DNA of 64,000 nt, from assembly GCF_963662255.1 (NCBI RefSeq), contig NC_085053.1, positions 2,232,001-2,296,000 of the forward strand, read 5' to 3'. The notes under the pieces are model-generated. The model was not told the origin of the DNA. It did no database searches and was given only the letters and a program-made list of their open reading frames with translations. Source of the stretch: Cinclus cinclus. Lineage: Eukaryota; Chordata; Aves; Passeriformes; Cinclidae. Shown here in pieces: positions 47,198 through 59,820 of the stretch. The position numbers and the translations under genes were made by a program. Position 1 is the stretch's first letter; each line of letters begins with the position of its first letter.

Positions 47198-47428
47198 TAG
47201 ATTTTCATTGAAATCAACATATCTTTCTGAATTGAATAGGTTTTCATGGGGACAATAAATTTCTTCAAAACAATGCATTTTTATTACAACATATTTTTGT
47301 TCAAACCAATACTTTTTGACAACCAGATATTAATGACCAGGCCAAAGCCATAAATTTGCCTCAAACTATGTGTTTACTCATGGAAGGAAATAATTTTTCT
47401 CATACAAATACATTTTTATTTGAATCAA
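47198..47428. repeat. Degenerate 18-20 bp AT-rich tandem array
   Basis: About 12 units, each starting T(A/G)xATTT-like and ending in CAAAxCAA-like words, follow one another at 18-20 base steps. Examples are TAAATTTCTTCAAAACAA, TGCATTTTTATTACAACA, TATTTTTGTTCAAACCAA and TACATTTTTATTTGAATCAA. Units differ at many places, so the array is old. Two middle units near 47335-47360 are poorly preserved. Confidence 0.6.
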
Positions 47429-49379
47429 TTCTCTTTTTTTCCACCCCCAAAAATCAGATACACTTCTGGGAGGGAAGGGGGAAAGCTGTGTACCCAGGAA
47501 AGCCCCTTCACTTCGAGAGGGATCAAGTGCTTGTGAGGATTGTCTCACTCTCATCTTCCAAAGCCCAAAAGCTCCAGAGGTCACGTGAACCTTAAAACAT
47601 AAACTGTTTTTGCCATTGTCCACGTAGCCACATTGTCAGCTTCTGTCAGGGCCTGCAGAAACAAAGGTTAGGTCTTGCTCCCCCTGTTTTGCTGTTTGCT
47701 GCTTGAAATTGTGTTTGCACAACGCAGTTAAATAATCCAGAGCAGGGCAGAGATGTTCAGTCAGGGCACTCTGTGAAGCATCTCCATCCACTTTGAGGAA
47801 GCTTTTTGTTTCTCTTGGTTTGGAGAAACTTTTTCATCTGAGGTGGCTGCTGCAAGGCCCTGGGGACACACACGAGGGACAGATATGTCTGCTCAGTCCT
47901 GCATCCTTCCTTGCAATCCACCTGTCAAACCTCCTTGGAGCCTATGTGAAGGACCTGAGACCCCAAGGGACAGGGCCAGCACACCACGTATGTTGGTCCT
48001 GCACATCCCTGGCCCTGCAGAGCCCAGTCAGAGCAACCAAAGGCATCAAAATAATTTCAGAGAGAGAGATGCACCAGCAGGGAGGGCCTGAGTGGTGCAG
48101 GAGGAATGGGGACAAGGGGCTGGCATCCGGGCTGAGTTTGCTGGAATTGCCAAGGCTTTGGCTGCTATTTTTACTACTGATTCAAAGCCTAAGCAGGAGC
48201 AAACCCCTAATCTCCTCCAGATCCCCATTTCCCCAGCTGACCATCCATACCAGACACATCCCCCCACCTCAGCAGCTGCCTACACTCACAGACACCTGAG
48301 CCCTGAACGAGAAAAATCATTTTCTGGTGGAAAGTAGCTGCATCCAACTGCTTCAAGCCACGTTTCCAAGCCTGGGCCTGAGTCAGAGCCTGGGGATCCC
48401 AAGCGCTCGGAACATCATGGGCTGACAAGGGTTCATTTCCCGTGGCCCCCGTTGGCCACTCTTTGTTGAGCTTCCCCAGCCCATGTAAACATGCTAATTG
48501 CTTGGGCTCAGCACAGGGCTGGATGCCGCGCTGTTTGTTTTCCATTGAATAGGATTAGGGATTCTGACACCAATGATTAATCGCCGTGCTGCAGACGGCT
48601 GACGAGCCCGGGGAAGGCGTCCTCTCTGAGCGGAGAGCGCGCACAATCTCTGCCAAGCAGCTGCCACTGACTTCTATCTAACCCTCTGCATCTTGCCCCT
48701 TATCCTCCCTCTTCTCCCAAAATGTTTGCCAGAGCCAACCCCAGGCTCCCAGGGAACAGTGGGAGAGGGGCCCTGGGCATCCCCTACCCTGCTCTCAGTC
48801 ACCACTATGGCCCATCCTCTGTGCCAGTTCCTACATCAGCTTATCCCTGCGTCCCGTGTTGCCAAAACCCTCCCAATGGCTGCAATGCTTCAGGCAGCCC
48901 TTCTCAGACTTCCTATTAATGGCCAGGGAGAATCACAAAATTTTTCCAGCTGCCATTTCCAGGGCATGGAACCATTGTGCAACAGCCACATCTCTCTGTC
49001 AAGCTCTGTAAAGCCCCCAAATGCCCCACCAGTGCCCGTCAATGGCCACAGGGCACCCAGCAATAGCCCCCAGGCCCCTTCCCAGTCCAAAGGATGTCCA
49101 GGGACCTGAGCAAGGCAGAGAAGAGCAATGGGAGCACTGAATGACTTTGCCACGTCCACCCTCTGGTTGTGGCTGCAGAAACATTTCTGTGCTCTCATTT
49201 TGCCCGGCAGCAGGTGGAGAACGGATGAAATAGAAGAGGTGGGAGAGGAGGAAGGCTGGAGAAAGCAGCCTTGCAGGAGGCAAACCTCAAATAGATGCAA
49301 CCTTTGAGAGTACCTCCTCTCCTGACCTTGCAGAAGGAGTGCTGGAGGCAAATCCACCCATCTCTGCTGGTGCCTTGTG

Positions 49380-49780
49380 CGACATACTGTCACTCAGACA
49401 AGCGACGTTCTTAATGGGTTTGTGGGAAAGGCCTGGCCTGCCTTTCCATCTGTACCTTCTGCCGGCTCCCCTCTCCAGCACTGCCTCCCCATACGACATT
49501 CCCTTGAATTATTTAGACTGGTAAATCTTCCTGCATCTCACATCTTTAGTCCATCTGTTAGCCGGGGCTTTGCCTTTATAGGAACTGTCCTTTATGCATG
49601 CCGGCATCTGTCAACAGTACACTTGCCTCTTTTATTCATGATCTTCCGTGGGAGATGGTACAAGCTGCAGAAATGCCTCATTTCTGGTATGCATTTCATT
49701 TTAATGGAAGATTACATGACTGGGGCCCATTTTATTACTTCTTGCCCTGCACATTCATCCATCACAAGCCCCATTTGCTG
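49380..49780. promoter_or_regulatory. Candidate conserved non-coding element
   Basis: Contains CCTTGAATTATTTAGACTGG near 49502, GGGGCTTTGCCTTTATAGGA, CTTTTATTCATGATC, two ATGCATxxxATT words, and CATTTTAATGGAAGATTACA near 49686. Texture unlike neighbours; inferred enhancer. Confidence 0.38.
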
Positions 49781-50840
49781 AGCCTGCACTGGGACGGCAG
49801 CCATCAGCCTGCTCGTGTCGGATTCCTCCCGTGCCGCTCTCTCCCCCCCTTCGGGATGGGGAGGAAGTGCCTTGCGTTCGAGGAGGGGAAGGACAGCGAG
49901 GGGAGCTGATCCACCATGGGGCTCAGAGTTGAGTCAGGGTGCTGGCTAAGCCAAGTTGAGGGAAACAGGCCTGGAATTCCAAAGATCCCACTCCTACACC
50001 CATGTTCAGCTTCACACGGTCCCTTCCCAACCCACACCAGCGATGGGTGTTGGGGTGCGGTCACCGGGTACCTCTTTGGAGAGGTTCCACACCCCCAAAT
50101 AAACACACACGCGCTCCTCAGCTCCTTCCCTCAAGCCTCGAGCCCTCCGTGATTCCCTGTGCATTCCACCTTGCACAAACGCACGCTGCTCACATGCAGC
50201 ACTGGGAGCAGTATAAATAAAATCAGCATGAACCAGCAGTGGTAATTAAACTGCCAGTGGTATTTGCAGCCTCTCTCTCCTGTAAGGAAGGTTGCATGCA
50301 ATTAGTGAAAACATTTTGGACTGGGAACAGTGCCAGTTTGCTCTGTCCTTTCTTTCAACTCCCACAGAAACCCGAGGACCCCTGATCATCCTCCAGACTG
50401 CAAAAATAAAACCCCCAGTAAAAATATACCACTTCTACATTGTGGCTCCCTGAATTAAGGGTTTACTGTGACCTGAGGCAGCAAGCAGGGTCAGAGGGGC
50501 CACAGATGGAAGTGACCTCTTCAGAGATGCGGGGACTTCCCCAGCCCACGGTCCTCAGGCAGCATGAGACATGGGTGGCCATTTTAACCCAGAAAACAGT
50601 GTCTGTCCTCAGAAATCCCAGCCATGAGACTTTTCACCAAAGAGAATTTCTTCTCCATCTTGTTCAGATGAGATTTCAATGTTTTCCCTAAAGACTTCCT
50701 CCAAAAGTTAGGGCATCCCTAGCATCTTGATGAGGTTCAGACAACACTTTTAGTTTAACTTGGTTAGAAAATGGGACTTAGATGAAGTAATGAAAGCCAG
50801 TCCTCTGCTGAGACTCCAAGTCAGTCCTTGGTGGGATTTA

Positions 50841-50900
50841 AAGCATGGAAAACATGAACGACAATCATTTGAAGCATGGAAAACCTGAACCATAGTCATT
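50841..50900. repeat. 29-bp imperfect tandem duplication
   Basis: AAGCATGGAAAACATGAACG with its continuation ACAATCATT is repeated 31 bases later with four changes (AAGCATGGAAAACCTGAACC, ATAGTCATT). Confidence 0.9.
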
Positions 50901-51459
50901 GCTGTTGGCTGGGATGCTAGTTCTGGATGGGAAAGAAAAAATGAGCAGCTTTTGGATGACAAGGAGCCCTATGGAAAAGCCAGTATTCTTGTGCAACTTA
51001 CAGTATTAGTACACACTAAAAAAATAGGAAAAAAATTGCCATAAATAACGTGCTAACTACCGCAGCGGAAATTCAGGGGGAGAGAGCCCAGACATGCCTG
51101 GAGAAGCAATATGCGAGGCAACTGTCTCCAAACTGACTGGGATGAGCTGGAAGAGGCTGAGCAGCTCCCGCAGACAGGGAAGGAGCCCTCGCCAGAAGCC
51201 GCTCCCACGCACACGCACGGTGCTCCGGAGTCGGTGGGGAAACCTACGAGAGAGAGCTCCTCACCAGCAGCCAGGAGGAAACAGCACCACGTGTGTCCCA
51301 TATGGCACGAGAAACCAGGAAGAGTCTGGGCAAGCAGCTACAGCAGAGACTGAGGGAAGCAGACGATAAATTTCGTCAGGTTGCTCAGCTAAATGGTCAC
51401 CATAACTTCCATCTAATATTCAGAACAACCTCAACTCTGCCCCTGTTTCACACCCAGTA

Positions 51460-51475
51460 CCCCCCCCCCCCCCCC
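51460..51475. repeat. Poly(C) run of 16
   Basis: Uninterrupted C tract followed by GCCCC; simple repeat. Confidence 0.95.
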
Positions 51476-53652
51476 GCCCCAGTAGATGCTCTCCGTATTG
51501 TCCAACCTGATGGCATAACTCAGCAATTTCCTTTCAGGAATCAATGAGAACAAATGAAAATTTAATACGTTCTCTAGACAACCCAACTCCTTTCTCTCCC
51601 CCATGGTAAATAAATAATGTGCTAGTCAAATGATGGATGGAGCGCTTGGAGATCAGTGGCCAAGGGCTATTAGGGGCCAGGGAGGATGGTGGAGATGGAG
51701 TCTAGCACAGGATGAGGTGGTGGCCATGGGTGATTTGAGCACATAAGGAAACCAGGAGTGAGAGAGGAGGTTTCTGGTTGATGCAGGAAGGGGACATGGA
51801 GCAGGCTGGGCTCTCTTGTTAGGCTTTATGCACAGCACTTATTTGGTTTCTCCACAGAAGTAGATCCAAAGCCTGGTGCTGTCAATGGAAAAAAAAAAAA
51901 AAAGAAAACCAACCAAACCTTTTGCCTTCACCTGGGTTTGGGTCAGGAGATTTTGCTGGATAAGGATGTGAGATTTTGACTTTTCTGACAGCAAGTGACT
52001 GGAGAAGGCTGAGAATGGTCTGAGGGACCTTCAGCCAGCACAGCATCAGCTGAACGCAGATGCACTGCACGTCCCTCAGAGCCAACAGGAAAGGTGAAAA
52101 AGTGGAGCTAAAGAACTAAGGAGGGAAGACCTGACTGCAACATCACCTGGACAAGAAAGAGATGAAGTTTCTCTGTTGCTCCCCAGGTTGGGTGACCTTG
52201 TACAACCTGTGTCCTGGAACACATGCTTGTCTAGGAATTGTATGTCACCTTGAATTAAATGAAGAGGTTTGCCTTTTCCCTTTGGGTTGTGAAAAGTGTC
52301 CTCAGGCTCCCCTGGTGGAATCAAGGTGGGGTCTTGGAGATGGAGATGGGATGAACTAGCAGGACCCGCTGGAGAAACAGCTGCCAACCTGCAGCTCCCA
52401 AAGCACGTGGTGGACCGGACAGGTGGTGGCTGCCACATTAACCTGGGCCAGACCTCCACACCTCCACCAGAACAGGACGCTGCATTCATTAATTTGTATT
52501 AATCTGTACCTTCAGGCCCAGGCTTGGGGCTTGGGTCGAGGAGCCTGAGGGAGCACTGCTGGCCCCATTTCTCAGTGCAAGCCGCTGAGCAAACACAACA
52601 TCTGTGCCTCCAGAGGCCAGGGTCCAGGTGGTGTGTGTGGTCCTGCTCGCATCCCCCTCTCCCACACCACACAGCTCTGGCTTCTGATCCTGTTGAACTT
52701 CAGGATGCACAAACATCAGTGCCTGCTCTGCCTGGTCCCACAGCTGTGCTTATCTCCTGAGCTGACTATGTACCTCCTTATCTCTGGGGAGAGCCTCTGT
52801 GTAAATATTGTTGTAAATTCTTTGGCTTCCCTTCCAAGTCGCGCTGTTCTTTAATGCCTTCCTTGTAAGACCTGCTTGCCCTACCCCAAGCCATTAGCTG
52901 TAACAGGACGTTAATAAGGAGGGGGTTTGGTATCTCTCAGGGATGTTGACCTCTTTCACTAGAAGCAAGGCACCCATTACAGAGCAATGATAAATCACAA
53001 GCCTTCCACTCCTTCCCCAGCAGGCACCTCTTTGCATGCATAAACACACGCGAGAGGCGCACGCGCTCCCTGCTTTAACTCTGGCAACACCCAAAAGCTT
53101 CGGCAAGCCTGGGGCCAGCTCATCCCCTCAGGTGTCCCTCAGCTCTGTGCATCCTCACAGAGCGAGTCGCCCTCCAGCCTCTGGCTCCCAGCGTGGTCCT
53201 CCTTTGTGCACATCATAGCTGCACCCACGTGTAGCTCCGAGATCAGTGAGCCAGAGCATCAACCCTTGAAACCATGGTGCTGGCAGAGACACTGCAGATG
53301 TTCACAGGTGGACATCCAGTGGGCCAGAGAAGGCCAAAAATTATCACTGTGCTCCCTCAGGGTGGGACAGTACCTCCCCATCCCCTCTGCCAGCAAGGCT
53401 GTCTGCTCCAAATCCAGTGGGACAGGGCACAGACTCCTCCCAAAGCTTCCCAAAGAAAGCAACACTTCTCCAGCCAGACCACTTTTTTGTTATATTGAAG
53501 AGCTGTTGTGTTTAATGTTGAGTGCAAGCTTTGCCCATTGAGCTGAAGCAGCAAAGACACAGCAGGCCTCATAACCTGCACAGGGAGTGGGATGCACTGG
53601 CAGGGACTTTCAGGAATTACCAGAGCTGGGCTGCTCCCAGTCCACAAGCTTG

Positions 53653-53735
53653 CAGAATCATGAAATATCCTGAGTTGGAAGAGACTCACAAGGATCATCA
53701 AAGTGCAACTCCTCCACAGGACCACCTCAAGAATC
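53653..53735 (-). mobile_element. CR1: CR1 LINE 3'-end fragment, minus strand
   Basis: CAGAATCATGAAATATCCTG, AGTTGGAAGAGACTCACAAG, GATCATCAAAGTGCAACTCC and CAAGAATCACAAGCTCTG follow the reverse-complement CR1 tip of the AATATCCTGAGTTGGAA subfamily. Short and diverged. Confidence 0.85.
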
Positions 53736-56700
53736 ACAAGCTCTGCTCCATCTGAACCTCCCTCGGACCCACAACTACAAGTCATCAGAGAGCCTTACAG
53801 AAACAAGGCCCCCAGAAATTTTCCTGACATTCTTTAACACGTGTTTTTCCACTGTGAAAATCAGCTCTTAAAAACCTTTTTACATTCCTCTCTTTATTTT
53901 TTTTTTCTTTTGACATAAAATCAAAAATACACTTGGAGACCTTGCTGGCTTGAGCCTTCTGATTCAGACTCTGAGAGCTGACAACCCTGTTTTCATCACT
54001 GTTTTTTAAGCAAGGAGGAAAAAAAAGGCCCCAAGCACCAAAAGCAAGAAATTTGGCTGAAAAAGAAGAAAAAAACCCAGCAAAACCAACGTCTGCTTGA
54101 CAGAGAATTGCTTTTGACAGGAAACTATTGACCAGGTCTAACAAGCAGGATTGGACCTGTTGGAGTAGGAGCATGGGTTTCCTCATCCATACTGCAGTGT
54201 TTAGTGCTGAGTCCAACCAGCCCCTGTCTGCATTAACAGCCAATTTGCTCTCAGCCCTTCATGGAAGAGCTGGAAAGCTGGAGAGCATCCGAGCCGTGCA
54301 CATCCTCGTCCAGGGTCAGGCTCCTGTGCAGCAGTTGGAGCTGGGAATGGAGCATCTTCCCGGCATGCCCTCCTCTGCTCTCGTAAACAGCCTCTGCTCA
54401 TCCTTTAATTACATTAAGGCAAGATTTCTGCTGAGCCCAGCACAAAGCTGCGTGCCTGGTGTTGCGGGGAGAAGAGGGTGTTCCTCCCGGTCCTGGCTCT
54501 GCCCACCCCATCCTGGTGTCCTGCCTCAGTTTCCCTGGTTTGACAAGTGTTCCTCACCCTCACACAATGTCGCTGTCATCTGCTTGCATCTCAACACTAA
54601 CCCATCCTCACAGTAAAAAAAAAAAAATTGCTTAGTTTGAACAAACAAATTAAAAAGCCCCAAATTCAGAGCAACAAGTCTGGCCCGAGCAGATTGAAAG
54701 TTTGGATCCAGCCTGCTGGGGATGGACAAATCCCCTCCATTCCTGCACTGCGTCCAGGCACAGCTGTTTCCTCGGCTGCTTTACTGCTTTGGACTCTGGC
54801 TGCTGCATTTAAGACTTCTCTGCTTTTCCATGCTCACCTCCTTCCTGGCAGCTCAAGGGCTTTCACTCCCTGGGGCTGTCATTAATCGGTTGTGATCAGA
54901 GGTCGGCTATAACCCTTTCACAGCAGCCTCTTGACTTCACTCTCACCCTGGGGGATGCACTCAGGGACAGAGCAAGAAGCATGTTGAAATATGGCTTCTT
55001 TTTTTTTTTTTCCCCTTCCTTACAGTAAAGCCCTCGCTGTCATCAGAGTAAGGAGCTGTTCACACTTGTGACACAAAACCAGGAAATCAGGGAGCTCTTA
55101 CTCCAGACTCTGCAGCTGGTTAATGACCTTGGGCAAAGGGCTCCATTTCTCTGTGCCTTAGTTTTCAGTGATACTTTTTAAAAAAATATGGGGTAAGAGA
55201 AGGGTTGTATTTCTAATAAAGGTGCTGGCTCTAAAGGTGAGACCTGGAGGGCAAAGTCTGACTGTGACACCATTAGCAAGCCATGTCACCAGCCCTTGGT
55301 AGTAGGGAGAGTTTCCAAGGAAGGTCCTTTCCAGCCTAAATGTGATGGGAAGGCACAGGATGGTGGTGAGAGCTGGGCTGGGCAAGGTTCATCAGCCCTG
55401 AGAACTGAATGTGGTGGTCACAGAACCACTAGGAAAATGGGGTGAGGAGAGTGGGAATTCACTGAGGGATCGAGCTTCACCTAAGCCACTTTCTACAGGA
55501 GCACTCACATGCAATGTAGGCAGACCACAACAGCCTTGGTGCAGTCCCATAGGGGAAAGCTTCAATTATTTGTGATATAGGCAGTTTGGTGTGGCAGGAT
55601 CTGCTCTCAACCTGCAGCAGGTTCACCATTAATCCTGTTTGCTTCCAGCACATTTCCATTCCCTGTCCCACCTGGAGCAGTTTAGCATATGAAGATCTCT
55701 CTCCCAAGGAGCAACACAACAAGACCCAGGCTTCAGCTGGGTATTAATGCCATATAAATTACCACAGAGCCATCAGAGGTGCAAATCTGCTCTGCTGTTC
55801 TACATGATAACACCCTTATAAAGGGACAGCTCATTTGGCAGGTTATTCCCTGCCAGGATGAGGGGAATGATAAGGACATGGTCTCTTCTAACCTGCTGGT
55901 AAATCGATGGGAGGTGGATTCCACACAACCCCATAAAATTAATACCTACAGATCAATCTTTCCTCACCTATTTTCCGGTGATTGCGTGGCAGGCAAAAAT
56001 ATGCACAAGTGATGATGAGGTGTATCCAATCTTCTGCTACTGGGAGATGGCTTTCCATTCAAGCCCAAGACTTCAGGATGCTCATAAAGGCAACTCTCCA
56101 GCCTAGTGTGAAAGAGAGCCCTCAACATCTCATTATGGAGAGGGGTAAATTATGCCATGGTAAGTAATCAATTCTTCCCATCTCTACTGGACAAGGATGG
56201 CTGAGAGGACCTGGCAGTGAGGATTATAGTGGGAAGGATGGGAAAAAGAAGCCAGTGCAGAGATGTTGGTTAGGACATGCTTTCTGCCTCTGTGGGTTTC
56301 TCAGTCATGGCCCTACAAATGCATCAAAGCATGCCAGGTCACAGCAAGACTGACATAGTCATACACATACAGGTGTGCTGTCACCTACCTACAGGTTCAG
56401 CTGTCCAGCCATAACTTTAGTGGCTGAAAACTTGAAGGTTTTAGCCCAAACCCATGGGAAACTGGACTTTTACCAGGAGTTTTGTTTCTGCTGGGTGTTT
56501 AAAATGGCACCGCTGAGTGGGAGGTAGCACCACTGAGGAATGAGTGAAACAGCAGGTACAACTGGGGCCTGGTAACAGAGCTGGGAATTCATGTCCTGAG
56601 ATACACAGAACATTCAAATCCCTTTTATCTGGAAACCTCTGCATGCTGCTGCCGGCAACAGAGGAGCTCAGAAGCAGGGTTGGCAGTGGGTGGGAATGCC

Positions 56701-57006
56701 ACTGGATCCAAGCACAAGTGCAAGGGTTTTAAACATGAATTTGTACCTGGGATAAGTTCACATTGGTTTCAGAAAAATATTAGGCACAGTACCTGCCAGA
56801 GCCAGGAATCTTCTCCAAGAGATGGGGAAACCCTCAGCATGCAGTCAAGCAGAAAACTCCTTCTAGAGGTATTAAAGCTGTAAATAAATTAATTCACGTG
56901 TCACTGGTGGCTAAGAAGTCTGGGGGGAGAGTCAGGGATCAAGTAGCATAGGCACAATATGGGGCAGAGCCAGGATGGCTCTGGATCCTGGAACTCTCCC
57001 CTCCTC
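53736..57006. other. Gene-less stretch
   Basis: Unique non-coding DNA with T runs near 53895 and 54998 and an A run at 54617. TTTAATTACATTAAGGC near 54401 is homeodomain-like. A consensus splice donor (ATG/GTAAGTAATC) lies at 56160 after a 60-codon frame, but nothing else supports an exon. Confidence 0.45.
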
Positions 57007-57059
57007 CTTGATCCTGAAGATCTCTTCCAACCTAGTGATCCTGTGTGTGATTCTGTGTG
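57007..57059 (+). mobile_element. CR1: CR1 3' tip, plus strand
   Basis: TTGATCCTGAAGATCTCTTC followed by CAACCTAGTGATCCTG and a GTGTGATTCTGTGTG octamer-like tail matches the last ~50 bases of CR1 in sense orientation. Confidence 0.75.
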
Positions 57060-58189
57060 AAAGGAGCAGAGAGAGGAAGGGGCTGTGGCAAGCAGCACAG
57101 GGGCTGAGGACCAGGCTGAAGAGCTCTATGAAAGGGATAAGAAAAAGGCCAGAGGTTGCAAAAGAGGACAAGGGGTGATCAAAAGATGCTGGGACAGACT
57201 GGGAAAAGGAGGCTGGATGCAAACCACACCTGGAAAGCCAGATCAGCCCATGTTAACCCTTAAAATTCACACAGCTTTTCCATGGAGATATATTCCCAGC
57301 TGCTGTAGTCAGAGGCTAAGGGTTGTAAGAAGCATCCCACAGATTTCAGAGATTTCCTGGCTTATAGCTCTGCTCAATAACACTTGCTTTGCTGGAAGAA
57401 AAGAAAGCACGAAAAGCAAAGGCTGCTGCATGTTGTTTCCCAGTAGTGTGCAAGTATTTATACATCTGTAAACATCTGGAAGCTGGTGGAGCTCAGCACT
57501 AGCTGTACTTCCCCAAAAGAAGAGAACAAAGGTGACATGGTTTTGTGGAAAACAAGGGCATTTATAATGAGATCCTTCTGGGAATCGTTTGAACTGGGAT
57601 CCCTTGGAAGCTCTTGAGTGGGTTAACTCCTGTTGAAATGAGAACAGCCATGAGCAAGGGTCACGGGGACCCAAACAAAACTGCAAAACTCTCTGCCCAC
57701 CCACCAACCAGAATTTGGGCTATTTTATTAAAAGTTGCTGTTCTGGCCACATCAAGTCCACTTATCCTTCTGGTCTGGAGAGATTACTTGAGCAGAGCCT
57801 CTTACAGAGGCCACATGTGGACAAGTCCTGGAGGCTGACACAGTCCCTGGATCAATTTTGAACCTGGAGGGGGACTTCAACCTTGAAGCAGCACATTTGG
57901 GTCATCTCTCCTGCTTATACCGGTACCAGTTTCTTGGCCCTGGAAAGTTAGACCCACTCTGTGTCAGAGCTAAGCTTTCTAGAGCCAGGTTTGAACACTT
58001 CTGTCCCTGGAGCCTCGCCTGAGCTGTCAACGGAGTGAGGGGGAAGGAGAAATGTACTGTCAGGAAATGTAATCTCTGAAAAGTGCAGAAATCCAACTGT
58101 GGGAGGATTTACAGGAGTTCAAAACTAAGGGATGCCAGGAAAGACAGCTAAATAAACACATAGATCATGCATCTTGAAAGCTGATGTCA

Positions 58190-58400
58190 AGATCGTAAAA
58201 AATCAACTCGATTATAGGAGCGGACAGGTGGCGATTGGTGCAACCCCTACGTGTCGTGTCCTGGAGCCTTTGGCTGGCCCTGTCCGCTGGAAAGAGCACC
58301 CAGCAGATGTTTTCCTGATTATAAATGCTGTATAATTTATAATCCACAGCCTTGCACTTAAAACGATCCTGGAGCTGTGGGGAGGCTGAGGGGTAGAGAG
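58190..58400. promoter_or_regulatory. Candidate conserved non-coding element
   Basis: ATCAACTCGATTATAGGAGC, GGACAGGTGGCGATTGGTGC (E-box CAGGTG beside an inverted CCAAT word), CCTACGTGTCGTGTCC, and a CCTGATTATAAATGCTGTAT / AATTTATAATCC pair. Many CpGs persist although the block is not GC-rich, a sign of constraint. One of the best candidates in the window; conservation untested. Confidence 0.45.
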
Positions 58401-59399
58401 GCCAAATCCCTCCCATCCATTAACGCAACCAGGCCCCGTCACTTCCCAGTGACACGGAGAGCAGGCTGCTCCTGTTGTGTTAGGGACTGAGTGTTCTCAG
58501 CAACAAGTGTGGGGGACCTTAGAACATCATGTTGATGCCACTGAGGAATTACCTGCTTTTTCACTGTGCTCCAGAGCCACCAGGAGCATCCACCATATGA
58601 CAGCAGCAGAGGTGTATTGCTCCCAGGAAGAAAAGCCCCTCTCAATCTGTTCCAGGCTCTGCAAAGGGCAGTCAAGCTCTTTTCATCCTTTCCTCTCTCT
58701 TCAGAAGTTGGCTGAGCTTTGCCAAGGTGTCCATGAGAAGTTTGCAAGTGTTATGGCTCATATCACTCAGAATTTGGAGAGCAGTACCTTGAAATGGAAA
58801 ATCCAGTACTTCCTCCCCCTTTAGAAAAATCACATATAGGGGCCCACAAGGGAAAACAATGAGCTATAAAAGTGTTCTGAGCATCTCATCTTGGCACAAA
58901 ACACTGCTCTGGGCTTTGCTAGCAAAGGAAATTGAGCACCTCGAATGCCTGGTTTCAGAGACAATAAACAGACTTGCTCCTGGCCAGCTTAAATTGCTCC
59001 AGTGATCCCAATGGCCTGATGCTCCTGAACAAATCTCAGTGCCTCCCTTTTAGGGGTGGCTGAAGCCACATACCCGCAGTGACACTGGGATGTCACCTTG
59101 CAGAACCGCAGGACGTGCTCCCTGATGGGACATCAGCACAGCCTGATGGAGGGATGTCCACCCAAGGGCCAGAAGAGCTGATGGGGTCTTGCCCAGAGCT
59201 GCCTCAGGTGGTTTCAGGCTCATGCGTGAGCAAGAGAAGACTTTGAGGGACACCAGCTTTGGGGACAGCGGCACTTTGGGGTTACAAAGCGCTCCTGCAG
59301 CTGGGCTGACAAACCCTCCTGGGCTGCAGGGGCTCCCCAGATTGACTCCCTGCTAACCCAGAGCTCCCTCCCTGTTCACACCGCCACATCCCCACGGGG
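58401..59399. other. Gene-less stretch
   Basis: Nothing recognised on either strand. Confidence 0.5.
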
Positions 59400-59820
59400 G
59401 GAAGCGGAGCAGGTGCAGACAGCCCGTCCTGCCCTTCCCCAGGGAGCTCCCAGCGAGGCTGGGCGAGATGCTGGGAGCGCACGGGGAAGGGCTGCCTGTC
59501 CAGGTGGGGCTCAGCCGAGCCCCCCAGCCGGGCTTGCCCGCAGCCGGCAGCCCAAGCCAGCAGTCTCTGACCCCCCTCTAGTGGCTATAAAACATAGCCA
59601 AGTTCACGAACCCGCCTGCTCCGAGCGCCGGGCAGGCTCTGGGCGCTGGCATCCCGGGCTGGAGGGCAGCTGGTCCCGGCCAGCCCAGGGCAGGGCTCTG
59701 GACCAGCAAGAGCGAGGGGATGCCCAGCCCAGCTCCATCTGCCAGCCCCGCTGCGGGGAGGATGCTGAGCCGTGGGGAGGTGGCGACGCCAGGGGTGTTT
59801 TCCATCCTACCCCCTTCATT
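59400..59820. promoter_or_regulatory. CpG-rich block with TATA-like box
   Basis: CpG density is well above the window average, with CCGGGC/GCCGGC words. TATAAAA lies at 59586-59592 inside GGCTATAAAACATAGCC, which is itself an inverted repeat (GGCTAT/ATAGCC). This could be a promoter of an unannotated transcript or a CpG-rich enhancer. The reading frames here (59413-59826 on +, 59578-59829 on -) reflect GC-richness and have no domain. Confidence 0.35.

Larger units (their letters stand above)
47429..53652. other. Gene-less stretch with possible regulatory blocks
   Basis: No gene was recognised. A block at 48540-48680 (GATTAATCGCCGTGCTGCAG, GCGGAGAGCGCGCACAATC) and the one at 49380-49780 listed separately are richer in motif-like words. 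An A run lies at 51888-51903. Frames near 48890-49393 and 51094-51369 lack domains. Confidence 0.45.

Noticed and set aside
55240..55360. Possible CR1 end (AAGGTCCTTTCCAGCC)
   Set aside because: Only a short word matches and the rest does not follow CR1 order.
56100..56175. Possible coding exon ending in a GTAAGT donor
   Set aside because: No matching acceptor or recognisable protein; consensus donors occur by chance.
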